A program made the position numbers and the translations under genes. The notes under the pieces were generated by a model that saw only the letters and a program-made list of their open reading frames with translations, had not been told where the DNA came from and ran no database searches. Below, one piece after another: positions 17,393 to 25,359 of a stretch of DNA of 64,000 bases (positions are counted from its first letter, which is position 1; each line of letters begins with the position of its first letter). Origin of the DNA: Agrobacterium tumefaciens (GTDB lineage: Bacteria > Pseudomonadota > Alphaproteobacteria > Rhizobiales > Rhizobiaceae); contig NZ_JXQV01000006.1 of assembly GCF_000834635.1 (NCBI RefSeq), positions 126,501 to 190,500 on the forward strand, read 5' to 3'.

Positions 17393-18331
17393 ATGGACCG
17401 ACTGGCGGAGCTTGAAATTTTTACGCGGGTGGCAGAGGAAGCCAGCCTCACGCGCGCAGCAGACTGTCTTGGATTATCGGTGTCGGGTGTCAGCCGGCAC
17501 CTGACCAGCCTTGAAGAGCGCTTGTCCGTGCGCCTTGTTCACCGAACGACACGGCAGCTGACACTCACCCCCGAAGGCGAACAATTCGCCATTCGTGCCC
17601 GAGAGATCCTTGGCCGATTGAACGAAGCGGAAACACAGATCTGTCAGGATGCGGCAGAACCCAAGGGTACGCTGAAGCTGGGCTGTTCCCTGTCTTTCGC
17701 CCAATTGCATATGCTGCCCGTCATCGCGGAGTTCAAACAATCCTATCCCGGCATCCACATCGATCTGCAGATATCCAATCGCTATTGCGATATCATCGAA
17801 AATGGGCTGGATTTGGCGGTAAGAACCCGCTCGGTGGAAAGTGACAGCAGCATCACGATCCGAAAGCTTGCGGAAACCTCACGCCTGATGGCAGCATCTC
17901 CTGATTACATCGAAAGACGCGGCGTACCGGAAAAGCCTGAGGATCTCGCAAAGCACAGTCTTCTGCTTTACAACTTGTCTGCGGATTGGGAGTCCCTGCG
18001 CCTGGCCCGCGACGGCGAAACGCGGAGAGTACCGGTATCGGGAGAGTTGGTCTGCAATGATGGCCAGATCCTGCGCCGCGCAGCGCTCGATGGCCTCGGC
18101 ATCGTGGTTCAGCCTGCCTACATTCTTTCCGATGACATCAAGGCCGGACGGCTTGTACCGGTTTTGACTGATTGGGAACTTCCACGGCTCACTATGAACC
18201 TCGCCTTTCCGTCCAAAACCCATATGCCTGCCCGTACACGGCTGTTCATCGACAGTCTGGTCAGCTATTTCGGCCGTAAACGGTTTGAGCAGGAGTGGCG
18301 TCTGCCAGCGGTTGCGACGAGCCTCTGTTAG
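17393..18331 (+). CDS. LysR-family transcriptional regulator
   Basis: 312 residues. The N-terminal winged helix is clear (LAELEIFTRVAEEASLTRAADCLGLSVSGVSRHLTSLEERL), followed by the substrate-binding domain starting at GTLKLGCSLSFAQ. It reads away from the maleylacetate reductase operon and most likely activates it in response to an aromatic or ring-cleavage product. The ATG at 17393 gives the normal LysR N-terminus. Confidence 0.85.
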   Translation: MDRLAELEIFTRVAEEASLTRAADCLGLSVSGVSRHLTSLEERLSVRLVHRTTRQLTLTPEGEQFAIRAREILGRLNEAETQICQDAAEPKGTLKLGCSLSFAQLHMLPVIAEFKQSYPGIHIDLQISNRYCDIIENGLDLAVRTRSVESDSSITIRKLAETSRLMAASPDYIERRGVPEKPEDLAKHSLLLYNLSADWESLRLARDGETRRVPVSGELVCNDGQILRRAALDGLGIVVQPAYILSDDIKAGRLVPVLTDWELPRLTMNLAFPSKTHMPARTRLFIDSLVSYFGRKRFEQEWRLPAVATSLC

Positions 18332-18556
18332 CCCGCGCAACCATCGTCAAAACGCTTTGATCGTGCTTTTGGAGTGGGCTTCCTCATGAGGGTGGCCCAC
18401 AGTCTTTGTGCGCCAGCGGAACAAATGAGACCAGGTCGTGTTGTGCTTCTGAGAAGGATCGCCACCATACGCGACCCGGAAACCACCCGTGAAAAGCGCC
18501 TAGCCACGCAGCATCTGCCAATTGTTGGCAACCCTCATGACAGATCGAGACATTTT

Positions 18557-18880
18557 ATGACCAACTACAGCGCGGACACATCCGTTGTCTCTGAAATTGC
18601 CACATTGCGCCTTGCTCTTCCGACATGGATTGTCAGCACCGTCGAGCTGGTGGAGCTTTCGGAAAATGCGGAGCGCGCAGCCCGGACCGTGAACCCTGAA
18701 ACAGACGACAAGGCGCGTGAGTTGATCGTTGAAGTCGCGGAATGGCAGCAGGAACTCGTCGACTGGCAAAAACACGATTTAAGCCCACGGCTCAAGGCAG
18801 AACTGCGGATCTTGAAGGCAACCCTCGATGCATCGATGGATGAGGCAAATGCCGCTGCGTCCAGACTTGGCCTGTCCTAA
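18557..18880 (+). CDS. Small hypothetical protein
   Basis: 107 residues, predicted all-helical and strongly charged, with a mix of LRLALPTWIVSTVELVEL and acidic helices. I do not recognise a family. The ATG at 18557 is preferred over an earlier in-frame Met because 18332-18556 shows no ribosome site linked to a longer reading frame. It is convergent with a short-chain dehydrogenase across a strong hairpin. Coding status is likely but not certain. Confidence 0.55.
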   Translation: MTNYSADTSVVSEIATLRLALPTWIVSTVELVELSENAERAARTVNPETDDKARELIVEVAEWQQELVDWQKHDLSPRLKAELRILKATLDASMDEANAAASRLGLS

Positions 18881-18902
18881 ATCTCGACGGTATATGCAAA
18901 TA

Positions 18903-18933
18903 CAGCGTCGCCCCTACGCATCAGGCGACGCTG
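18903..18933. terminator. Bidirectional hairpin between convergent genes
   Basis: CAGCGTCGCC (18903-18912) and GGCGACGCTG (18924-18933) form a perfect 10-bp stem with an 11-base loop in the 63-base gap between two convergent stops. No T-tract on either side, so it may act with Rho or as a 3' end stabiliser. Confidence 0.6.
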
Positions 18934-18943
18934 CGTTCAGCAC

Positions 18944-19699
18944 TTAAACGTGTTGTCCGCCATTGATGTGAATTTCCGCACCATTGATGTATGACGAGGC
19001 CTCGGTGCACAGAAAGTAGATGGTTTCAGCCACCTCTCTTGGATCGCCAAGTCGCAGCATAGGAACTTCGGCAGCCACCAGATCGTCTGTTCCGGGCGAG
19101 AGGATGGATGTAGCGATTTCGCCCGGCGCAATCGCATTGGCTCGCACACCCCGCCGACCAAACTCATGGGCCATTTCGCGTGTCAGCGATCCCAATGCCG
19201 CTTTAGAGGCGGCATAGGCTACGCCTGCAAAGGGATGGACGCGCGTACCTGCAATCGATGTTACGTTGACGATGGATCCCTTGGCGGCTTCGAGCTCGGG
19301 CATCAAGGCCCGTGCAATCAGAGCTGTGGAAATCACATTGACGTTCAGCACCTGTGTCCAGACATCCGCATCCGTGCCCATCACGCCAAGCCTGCTCTTT
19401 TCCGGTCCCTTGGGAGAAATGCCCGCATTGTTGACCAGCGCATGCAGCCTTCCATGCGGAAGGCGCTCACGCACGGTTTCAGCCAGACGTTCAACCTGCG
19501 ACAGATCGGAAAGATCGGCTTGAATGTGGCTTTCGCGGGCAGATGGCCACGCGCATTCCTCCGAAAAGGCCTGCCGCGAGACCGTCAATATGCGCCAGCC
19601 TTTCGATTGGAAAAACTTGACGGTGGCGTGGCCAATGCCGCGACTTGCCCCTGTCAACAACATGTAGCGACGTTCTTCACTCATTCGGACACGCTCCAT
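18944..19699 (-). CDS. Short-chain dehydrogenase/reductase
   Basis: 251 residues of the classical SDR type. TGASRGIG binds the cofactor at ~16-23, NNAG is at ~89, the Ser of VTSIAG and the pair YAASK form the active site, and PGEIATSIL is the post-active-site loop. Substrate unknown. Another Met five codons in is an alternative start. The neighbouring aminotransferase is 125 bases upstream in the same direction, so a shared pathway is possible. Confidence 0.82.
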   Translation of the reverse strand: MERVRMSEERRYMLLTGASRGIGHATVKFFQSKGWRILTVSRQAFSEECAWPSARESHIQADLSDLSQVERLAETVRERLPHGRLHALVNNAGISPKGPEKSRLGVMGTDADVWTQVLNVNVISTALIARALMPELEAAKGSIVNVTSIAGTRVHPFAGVAYAASKAALGSLTREMAHEFGRRGVRANAIAPGEIATSILSPGTDDLVAAEVPMLRLGDPREVAETIYFLCTEASSYINGAEIHINGGQHV

Positions 19700-19824
19700 T
19701 GATGCTGACTAGAAGGTAAGGTGCGGCGTGCCGAATTCAAGGCGAAGCGTGAAGCCGCTGTCACCTCACAAGCGAAAAGACGCGGCAGTCCTGCGACCGC
19801 CGCATCCTTCGTTTGTACAAGGCC

Positions 19825-21180
19825 TTACGCTGCGCGAGCAGCCGCGACAGCATCCAGAGCGCGTTGAACTGCGTCAAACATCTCGTCGATCTGCTCGGCG
19901 GTGATGATCAGTGGCGGGCAGAAGCAGAGTGCGTCACCCACGGCGCGGCAAATCACCCCTTCCTTTTCAAGTGCTGCTGCCACGGTCAGTGCCGCATCGC
20001 CAACCTTGCCGCCTGCGAAAGGTTTGATTTCCAGAGCGCCAAGCAGGCCCACGCCACGGGAAGAATGGGCAAGAGAATGTTCTGCCAGCCCCGAAAGGCG
20101 CGACAGGAACTGTGGTGAAAGGCGCGCTGCATTGCCTACCAGATCACGCTCCTGAATGATCTTCAGGTTCTCAAGGCCAACGGCTGTGGCAACAGGATGG
20201 CCCGATGCCGTGAAGCCGTGACCGAATATACCGATCCGGTCGGATTCATCGGCAATCGGCTGATAGAAATGGTCATTCATCACGATTGCCGAAAGCGGCA
20301 TATAGGACGACGAAATCTGTTTGGAGAGGATCATCACGTCGGGCTGAATGCCATAGGTCTGGCATGCAAACATGTTTCCGGTGCGGCCAAAGCCGCAGAT
20401 GACTTCATCGACAACCAGCAGAATGTCGTATTTCTTGAGGATTGCCTGCACGCCCTCCCAGTATCCCTCCGGCGGCACAAGCACGCCGCCAGCGCCCATC
20501 ACAGGCTCGCCCCAGAAGGCGGCAACGGTCTCCGGCCCTTCCTTGAGGATGAGGTCTTCCAGATCCTTCAGCATGCGGGCCGTAAAATCGGCTTCGCTTT
20601 CACCGTCATGGCCAAAATGCACATAGGACGGGCAGGATGTGTGGAACATCCGGCCGAGTGGCAGGTCAAAGCTTTCGTGGTTGCGGGGAAGTCCGGTGAT
20701 GGAGGCAGACGCGATCGTTACCCCGTGATAGCCCTTGACGCGGCCGATGATCTTTTTCTTGTCCTTGTTGCCAAGGGCGTTGGCGCGGTACCAGACCATC
20801 TTGCAGGCAAGATCGTTGGCTTCCGAACCCGATGATGTGAAATGCACTTTCGACATCGGCACCGGCGCCATCTGGATCAGCATTTCCGCAAGCTCGATGG
20901 AGGGTCCATGGGTCTTATAGGCGAAGGTGTGATAATAGGGCAGCTTTTCCATCTGCGCCTTCGCCACGTCCACGAGGCGCTGTTCGCCAAAGCCCACGGC
21001 AACGGACCAGAGGCCGGCGAGACCTTCAATGTAACGCTTGCCGTTATTATCGAAAACATAGATGCCGTCGCCGGATTCGATGACGAGGCCGCCGGTCTTC
21101 TCATATTTCCTCAGATTGACGCTCGGGTGCATCTGATAGGCAATATCGCGGCCTTCCATTGAGTTCGGTATGATGGTCAT
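19825..21180 (-). CDS. Class-III aminotransferase (omega-amine/amino acid:pyruvate type)
   Basis: 451 residues. The class-III PLP fold is clear: GLWSVAVGFG near the N-terminus, SSGSEANDLA binding phosphate, the VVDEVICGFGRTG segment with the PLP-contacting Asp, and LSKQISSSY with the catalytic Lys. Class-III enzymes of this length transaminate omega-amines such as putrescine, 4-aminobutyrate, beta-alanine or taurine, typically with pyruvate. I chose the ATG at 21180 next to GAAGGACG; the open frame extends 21 codons upstream. The substrate is not determined. Confidence 0.85.
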   Translation of the reverse strand: MTIIPNSMEGRDIAYQMHPSVNLRKYEKTGGLVIESGDGIYVFDNNGKRYIEGLAGLWSVAVGFGEQRLVDVAKAQMEKLPYYHTFAYKTHGPSIELAEMLIQMAPVPMSKVHFTSSGSEANDLACKMVWYRANALGNKDKKKIIGRVKGYHGVTIASASITGLPRNHESFDLPLGRMFHTSCPSYVHFGHDGESEADFTARMLKDLEDLILKEGPETVAAFWGEPVMGAGGVLVPPEGYWEGVQAILKKYDILLVVDEVICGFGRTGNMFACQTYGIQPDVMILSKQISSSYMPLSAIVMNDHFYQPIADESDRIGIFGHGFTASGHPVATAVGLENLKIIQERDLVGNAARLSPQFLSRLSGLAEHSLAHSSRGVGLLGALEIKPFAGGKVGDAALTVAAALEKEGVICRAVGDALCFCPPLIITAEQIDEMFDAVQRALDAVAAARAA

Positions 21181-21342
21181 GCTGCGTCCTTCGTCCAATT
21201 GCATTCGCACCCGGTCCGAGGCTGGCCGGTGTATCCCTGTCACTTAAGCACGCACAGGCAGGTGCTGCCATCTTCATTGTGGTCTTAACCTGCAATTTTG
21301 TGCCGAATATGCAGCGATTTCGAGAGATGCGTATGTTCAGCC

Positions 21343-21909
21343 TCAAGCCGGAAATTTCCGGCTAAGAAAGCGCGATTGGGCCATGCCGAAGCGCCATGGG
21401 TGGTCGATGGCCTTCGATATTCCGATACGCGGTCCAGCCACGGTGACGGCTGGAGATGCGGCGGCGCTGACGAAGACTGCGTCACCGGAAAGCGGCGCTC
21501 CATCCATCTCCTGCGTAATCCCCAGCGCCTGCGCAAGCTTTCCCGGCCCCGAGCAAAGTCTGGCCGTATCGCTCATGTTGCGGCGAACGGCCATGATATC
21601 GAGACCATTGGTCGGCTGCAGCGCGCGGATCAGAACGGCTGACCCCGGCGTGCAGACAATGTTGGCGCACCAATGCAGCCCGTAGGAGCGATAGACATAG
21701 AGATGCCCAGCCGGGCCAAACATGGTGCGGGTGCGCGGCGTCGGTCCATTGAAGCTGTGAGACGCCGGATCATCGGTCCGGTAGGCTTCCGTTTCGACAA
21801 TGTTGCCCGCGGTTGAATGAACGTGGAATGTGCAGCCGATGAGCGCTTGCGCCACCAGCACAGCGTCTCTTGCGTAGAAGGATTGCGAAAGAGGGATCAT
21901 CGGGCGCAC
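21343..21909 (-). CDS. DNA-3-methyladenine glycosylase (AAG/MPG type)
   Basis: 188 residues with the AAG family pattern: IVETEAYRTDDPASHSFNGPTPRTRTMFGPAGHLYVYRSYGLHWCANIV spans the active-site region in segments, with the catalytic Glu in ETEAY and the damaged-base-binding Tyr residues. RLCSGPGKLAQALGI and HPWRFGM are typical of the family. It removes alkylated purines. The start may be Met1 (21909) or Met4; both are near the family's normal N-terminus. Confidence 0.88.
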   Translation of the reverse strand: MRPMIPLSQSFYARDAVLVAQALIGCTFHVHSTAGNIVETEAYRTDDPASHSFNGPTPRTRTMFGPAGHLYVYRSYGLHWCANIVCTPGSAVLIRALQPTNGLDIMAVRRNMSDTARLCSGPGKLAQALGITQEMDGAPLSGDAVFVSAAASPAVTVAGPRIGISKAIDHPWRFGMAQSRFLSRKFPA

Positions 21910-22058
21910 CCCATGGTCACGGCCTCACTTTGTTGTGTAGTCATGATTAACGAAGCTGTAACGCAAATTCACGACTCTTTGTCCTCTGGGTCGGTTGCCG
22001 CGATGCGGCCAACTTCTCTATGTAAGGTATCGCTTACTGAGGCGGGCAAGGCGTTTTA

Positions 22059-23114
22059 ATGACTGAATCGATGTTTTCGAGGTACATACCTTCGAATTTA
22101 CAAGCTATTGCAAGAACGATGGCACGCGGCGCGGCTGTTGCCGGCCTGTGCGCGGCGCTGGCTGCCTGCACCTCCATGGGTCTCGATAGCGCCGAGAAGG
22201 CTGCGCCGAAACTCTCCTCCAAAGTTGCTGCCTCCATGTCTGCGAAAGGCATGAAGCCCGAAAGCCCGGTTCTGGTGCGCATCTTCAAGCAGGAAAGTGA
22301 ACTGGAAGTCTGGAAGGTCGACAAGACCGGCAGCTACGCTTTGTTCAAGACCTACCCCATGTGCCGCTGGTCTGGAAAGCTCGGTCCCAAGACCAAGAGC
22401 GGCGACCGCCAGGCCCCTGAAGGTTTCTACCACGTCTCTGCGGGAATGCTGAACCCGAACTCGCAATATTTCGTCTCGTTCAATCTGGGTTATCCGAACA
22501 AGCTGGAATCCGCACTGGGTTACACCGGCGAAGCGCTGATGGTGCATGGCGCCTGTTCGTCGTCGGGCTGCTACGCGATGACGGATCAGCAGGTGGGTGA
22601 AATCTACGCGATTGTCGACCGTGCGCTGAAGGGCGGACAAAGCCAGTTTCAGGTACAGGCCTTTCCGTTTCGCATGACGGCCCGCAACATGGCGGCCTAT
22701 AAGGACGACCCGAACTTTCCGTTCTGGATGACGATGAAAGAAGGATACGACACGTTCGAACTGACAAGACGTCAGCCAAAAGTGTCGGTCTGCGGTCGGC
22801 GCTATATGTTCAACGCCGAGTTCGCCGGTGGCGAACCGACCGATCCTCTCGCAAGCTGCCCGCCCATGGCAACACAGCCGGACCCGGCAATTGCCGCAAA
22901 GCTCAGCGCCGAACAGCAGAAGCTTGCGCTGGCGCTGAATGAGGTCAAGCCGAGCGCTGTCAGCGCCTATGTGGATGGCGGCATGCACCCCAGCTTCCGG
23001 GCGCTTTTGAAAAACAGCGGCCCGAAAAGCATGGCGGAAAAAGTTTCCGGTACAAAATACCCCATCAGCCGCCCAGAAGCGGCGCTTGCGGACCCTTTTG
23101 CGGGTGCAAGATAA
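22059..23114 (+). CDS. Murein L,D-transpeptidase, YafK-like lipoprotein
   Basis: 351 residues with a lipobox-like ending to the signal segment (LCAALAAC, Cys37) and therefore probably a lipoprotein. The YkuD-type active site is HGACSSSGC, with His163 and the nucleophile Cys171. This is the YafK branch, with a C-terminal extension. It should cross-link or trim peptidoglycan in the periplasm. A second transpeptidase follows after 23 bases and the two probably form an operon. Confidence 0.82.
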   Translation: MTESMFSRYIPSNLQAIARTMARGAAVAGLCAALAACTSMGLDSAEKAAPKLSSKVAASMSAKGMKPESPVLVRIFKQESELEVWKVDKTGSYALFKTYPMCRWSGKLGPKTKSGDRQAPEGFYHVSAGMLNPNSQYFVSFNLGYPNKLESALGYTGEALMVHGACSSSGCYAMTDQQVGEIYAIVDRALKGGQSQFQVQAFPFRMTARNMAAYKDDPNFPFWMTMKEGYDTFELTRRQPKVSVCGRRYMFNAEFAGGEPTDPLASCPPMATQPDPAIAAKLSAEQQKLALALNEVKPSAVSAYVDGGMHPSFRALLKNSGPKSMAEKVSGTKYPISRPEAALADPFAGAR

Positions 23115-23137
23115 AACCTTAAGGACAGAAATTGACG

Positions 23138-23860
23138 ATGCAAGACACGACCCGCAGGTCTTTCCTCTTCGGCACGGGAGGTCTGGCTTTGACTGCGCTT
23201 GCCGGATGCACCACCACGCCGCGCGAGGTCGAAAGCAACGTGCAGCCTGTGGCCGACCCGTTCTATGCCGAAATCTACGGTGCCAAGCCCGACGAGCAGT
23301 TTCCTCTGCCAGCGATCCCTTACGACAAAATCGACCGCCGCTTTTATCGCCAGATGGTCGCCAACCCGACCGGCGAACGCCCCGGCACGATTGTTGTCGA
23401 TACGGCCAATCACTTCCTTTACCTCACCTATGAGGGTGGGCAGGCCATGCGTTACGGCGTGGGCTTGGGCCGCGCCGGATTTGAGTGGGCCGGAAGAGGC
23501 GTGATCCAGTACAAGCGCCAATGGCCCCGCTGGACACCGCCGGACGAAATGATTGGCCGCCAGCCGGAACTGGCTCCCTATAGCGCTGCCAATGGCGGCA
23601 TGGCACCGGGGCTCAACAACCCGCTGGGTGCGCGTGCGCTCTACATTTTCAAGGATGGAGTGGATACGATCTATCGTTTGCACGGCTCACCTGAATGGTG
23701 GACCATCGGCAAATCCGTCTCGTCGGGCTGTGTGCGCCTGATGAACCAGGATGTTATCGATCTCTATAACCGTGTTCCGGATGGAACGCCCATCGTCGTC
23801 ATGTCGGGTGCGCCCGCCGCACAGTCTGTCGCCATGGCGCCGATGTTGGACACGATGTAA
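23138..23860 (+). CDS. L,D-transpeptidase (ErfK/YbiS/YnhG-type) lipoprotein
   Basis: About 240 residues. The N-terminus has a twin-arginine-like TTRRSFLFG followed by a lipobox (LALTALAGC, Cys24). The YkuD domain ends with the canonical catalytic segment LHG...SVSSGCVRL, nucleophile Cys198. It forms 3-3 peptidoglycan cross-links. Start ambiguous: a TTG at 23132 is better spaced from the AAGGA site than the ATG at 23138. Polar-growing Rhizobiales rely strongly on L,D-cross-links. Confidence 0.82.
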   Translation: MQDTTRRSFLFGTGGLALTALAGCTTTPREVESNVQPVADPFYAEIYGAKPDEQFPLPAIPYDKIDRRFYRQMVANPTGERPGTIVVDTANHFLYLTYEGGQAMRYGVGLGRAGFEWAGRGVIQYKRQWPRWTPPDEMIGRQPELAPYSAANGGMAPGLNNPLGARALYIFKDGVDTIYRLHGSPEWWTIGKSVSSGCVRLMNQDVIDLYNRVPDGTPIVVMSGAPAAQSVAMAPMLDTM

Positions 23861-23871
23861 GGCGCCATTGT

Positions 23872-23906
23872 GTTCAGTGGGTGGAACTGTCTTCTTCCCA
23901 CTGAAC
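23872..23906. terminator. Perfect hairpin overlapping the 3' end of the HWE-kinase gene
   Basis: GTTCAGTGGG (23872-23881) and CCCACTGAAC (23897-23906) form a perfect 10-bp stem with a 15-base loop. It spans the stop and last eleven codons of the minus-strand kinase and lies 11 bases after the stop of the plus-strand transpeptidase. A shared terminator is the simple reading. Confidence 0.5.
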
Positions 23907-24914
23907 GCAGATGCAAGCGCCGTTCGATGAGGCTGTGGCAGACTGGGTGAGGTTTGCCCGCAGGCTTTGCGTCATCGCGCCAATCAGACGTGTGCCAAGA
24001 CCCGTGCCTTTGGGCGGGTTCTCGCTATTGATGCCAACGCCATCGTCTTCCACCACCATGCTGATCGTGCCGCTATCGCGTGTCAGATGGATGCGTATCT
24101 CACCCTCGCCGCCGGGATAGGCGTATTTCAATGCGTTGGTGGTCAGCTCGGTCACGATTACGCCCAAAGCAACGGCCTGATCGGGCGTTGCCGTGACGGT
24201 GTCCATCCGTGTCGAAATGCGGATCTTTTCACTGTCGCGAGAAGATCTGGCCAAATCGTTGATGATGGAGGAGAGATACGCATTGAGTTCTACCTCTCCC
24301 ACATTGTCTGCTGTGTACAGGCTGCGGTGAACGCCGGCGATGGCTGAGATACGGCTTTGGGTTTCCAGAAGCGCTGTGCGCGCTTCCTCCGTTGCGACAG
24401 CATTCAGCTGCATGCGGATCATCGCAGATACGAGCGAGAGGCTGTTGGCGATGCGGTGATTCATCTCCTTGGCCATCAGTTCGGCACGTTCCTTGGCCTG
24501 AACCAATTGCCGTTCGGCATCTTCCTTTTCGCGGCGAAGCTGGAAATTTTCCAGCGCCTGCTGAATGGAATTGAGCAGAAGCGGGAAGAAATCATCCGCC
24601 ACATTCTTGATGACGTAATCGGCGGCCCCAGCCTTCAACGCATCGATGGCGACCTGAGCTTCGCTGGCGCCAGTCACATAGAGGATTGGAATGCGGCGTG
24701 ATGCCTCACCGATGGCGGCCAGAAACTGCAGGCCTGTGCCGTTCTGGAAATAGTGATCCAGAACAACGGCATCGAATGACCCGGCCTCGAACTCTTCCAA
24801 GCCCGTGCTGACGGACGCTGCGTGAACCACAGTTATGTCATGACGACCGAGAACCCGCTGCGCGAGCTTTGCGAGCGTTGGGTCGTCATCGACATAGAGG
24901 ATTCGCAGGGTCAT
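23874..24914 (-). CDS. Receiver domain fused to HWE/HisKA_2-type histidine kinase
   Basis: 346 residues. The N-terminal receiver carries the acidic pair (DDD at 9-11), phospho-acceptor Asp53 (VVLDHYF) and Lys103 (VIKN). A coiled linker leads to the HisKA_2-like dimerisation segment EMNHRIANSLSLVSAM with His153, and an ATPase domain with ELTTNALKYAY and DDGVGI. The receiver makes it a response regulator-kinase hybrid. It is the last of a three-gene signalling operon. Confidence 0.85.
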   Translation of the reverse strand: MTLRILYVDDDPTLAKLAQRVLGRHDITVVHAASVSTGLEEFEAGSFDAVVLDHYFQNGTGLQFLAAIGEASRRIPILYVTGASEAQVAIDALKAGAADYVIKNVADDFFPLLLNSIQQALENFQLRREKEDAERQLVQAKERAELMAKEMNHRIANSLSLVSAMIRMQLNAVATEEARTALLETQSRISAIAGVHRSLYTADNVGEVELNAYLSSIINDLARSSRDSEKIRISTRMDTVTATPDQAVALGVIVTELTTNALKYAYPGGEGEIRIHLTRDSGTISMVVEDDGVGINSENPPKGTGLGTRLIGAMTQSLRANLTQSATASSNGACICVQWEEDSSTH

Positions 24915-24921
24915 TGGGCTT

Positions 24922-25359
24922 TCACGGGACCTGGATTACGGAAAAGAATAGGCCGAGATTTCTGATGGCGGTCGCGAAGCCCTCATAGTCCACCGGCTTG
25001 GTGATATAGACATTGGCGCCAAGATCATAGCATTTCTGAATCTCGGTCTCGTCGTCCGTGGTGGTCAATACCACAACCGGGAGACGCTTTGTGTATTCAT
25101 TGCTCTTGATCTGTTCAAGGATCTTTATGCCGGACATGTCTGGCAGGTTCAGGTCGAGCAGAATGAGAAGATAGCGGTCCTTGCTGACCAACCCGTCGCG
25201 CTCTGGCCCCAGAATGAAATCCAGCGCCTTATGGCCGAGCGTGAAAGGAACAATCTCGTTGTGGACGCCTGCGCGCCGCACATTCTTTTCGATGAGGCGT
25301 GCATGGCCTTCATCGTCTTCGACCATGACAATTGTCACTTCCTGGCCTGTTGCTTTCAT
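24922..25359 (-). CDS. Single-domain response regulator
   Basis: 145 residues, a receiver only, of the Rcp1/CheY-like type: acidic pocket VEDDEGHA, phospho-acceptor Asp69 in ILLDLNLPDMSG, Thr in VLTTTDD, and Lys in YITKP. No output domain. The start overlaps the stop of the CHASE3 kinase by four bases and the next gene follows after 7 bases. It probably shuttles phosphate between the two kinases or acts on protein partners. Confidence 0.88.
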   Translation of the reverse strand: MKATGQEVTIVMVEDDEGHARLIEKNVRRAGVHNEIVPFTLGHKALDFILGPERDGLVSKDRYLLILLDLNLPDMSGIKILEQIKSNEYTKRLPVVVLTTTDDETEIQKCYDLGANVYITKPVDYEGFATAIRNLGLFFSVIQVP

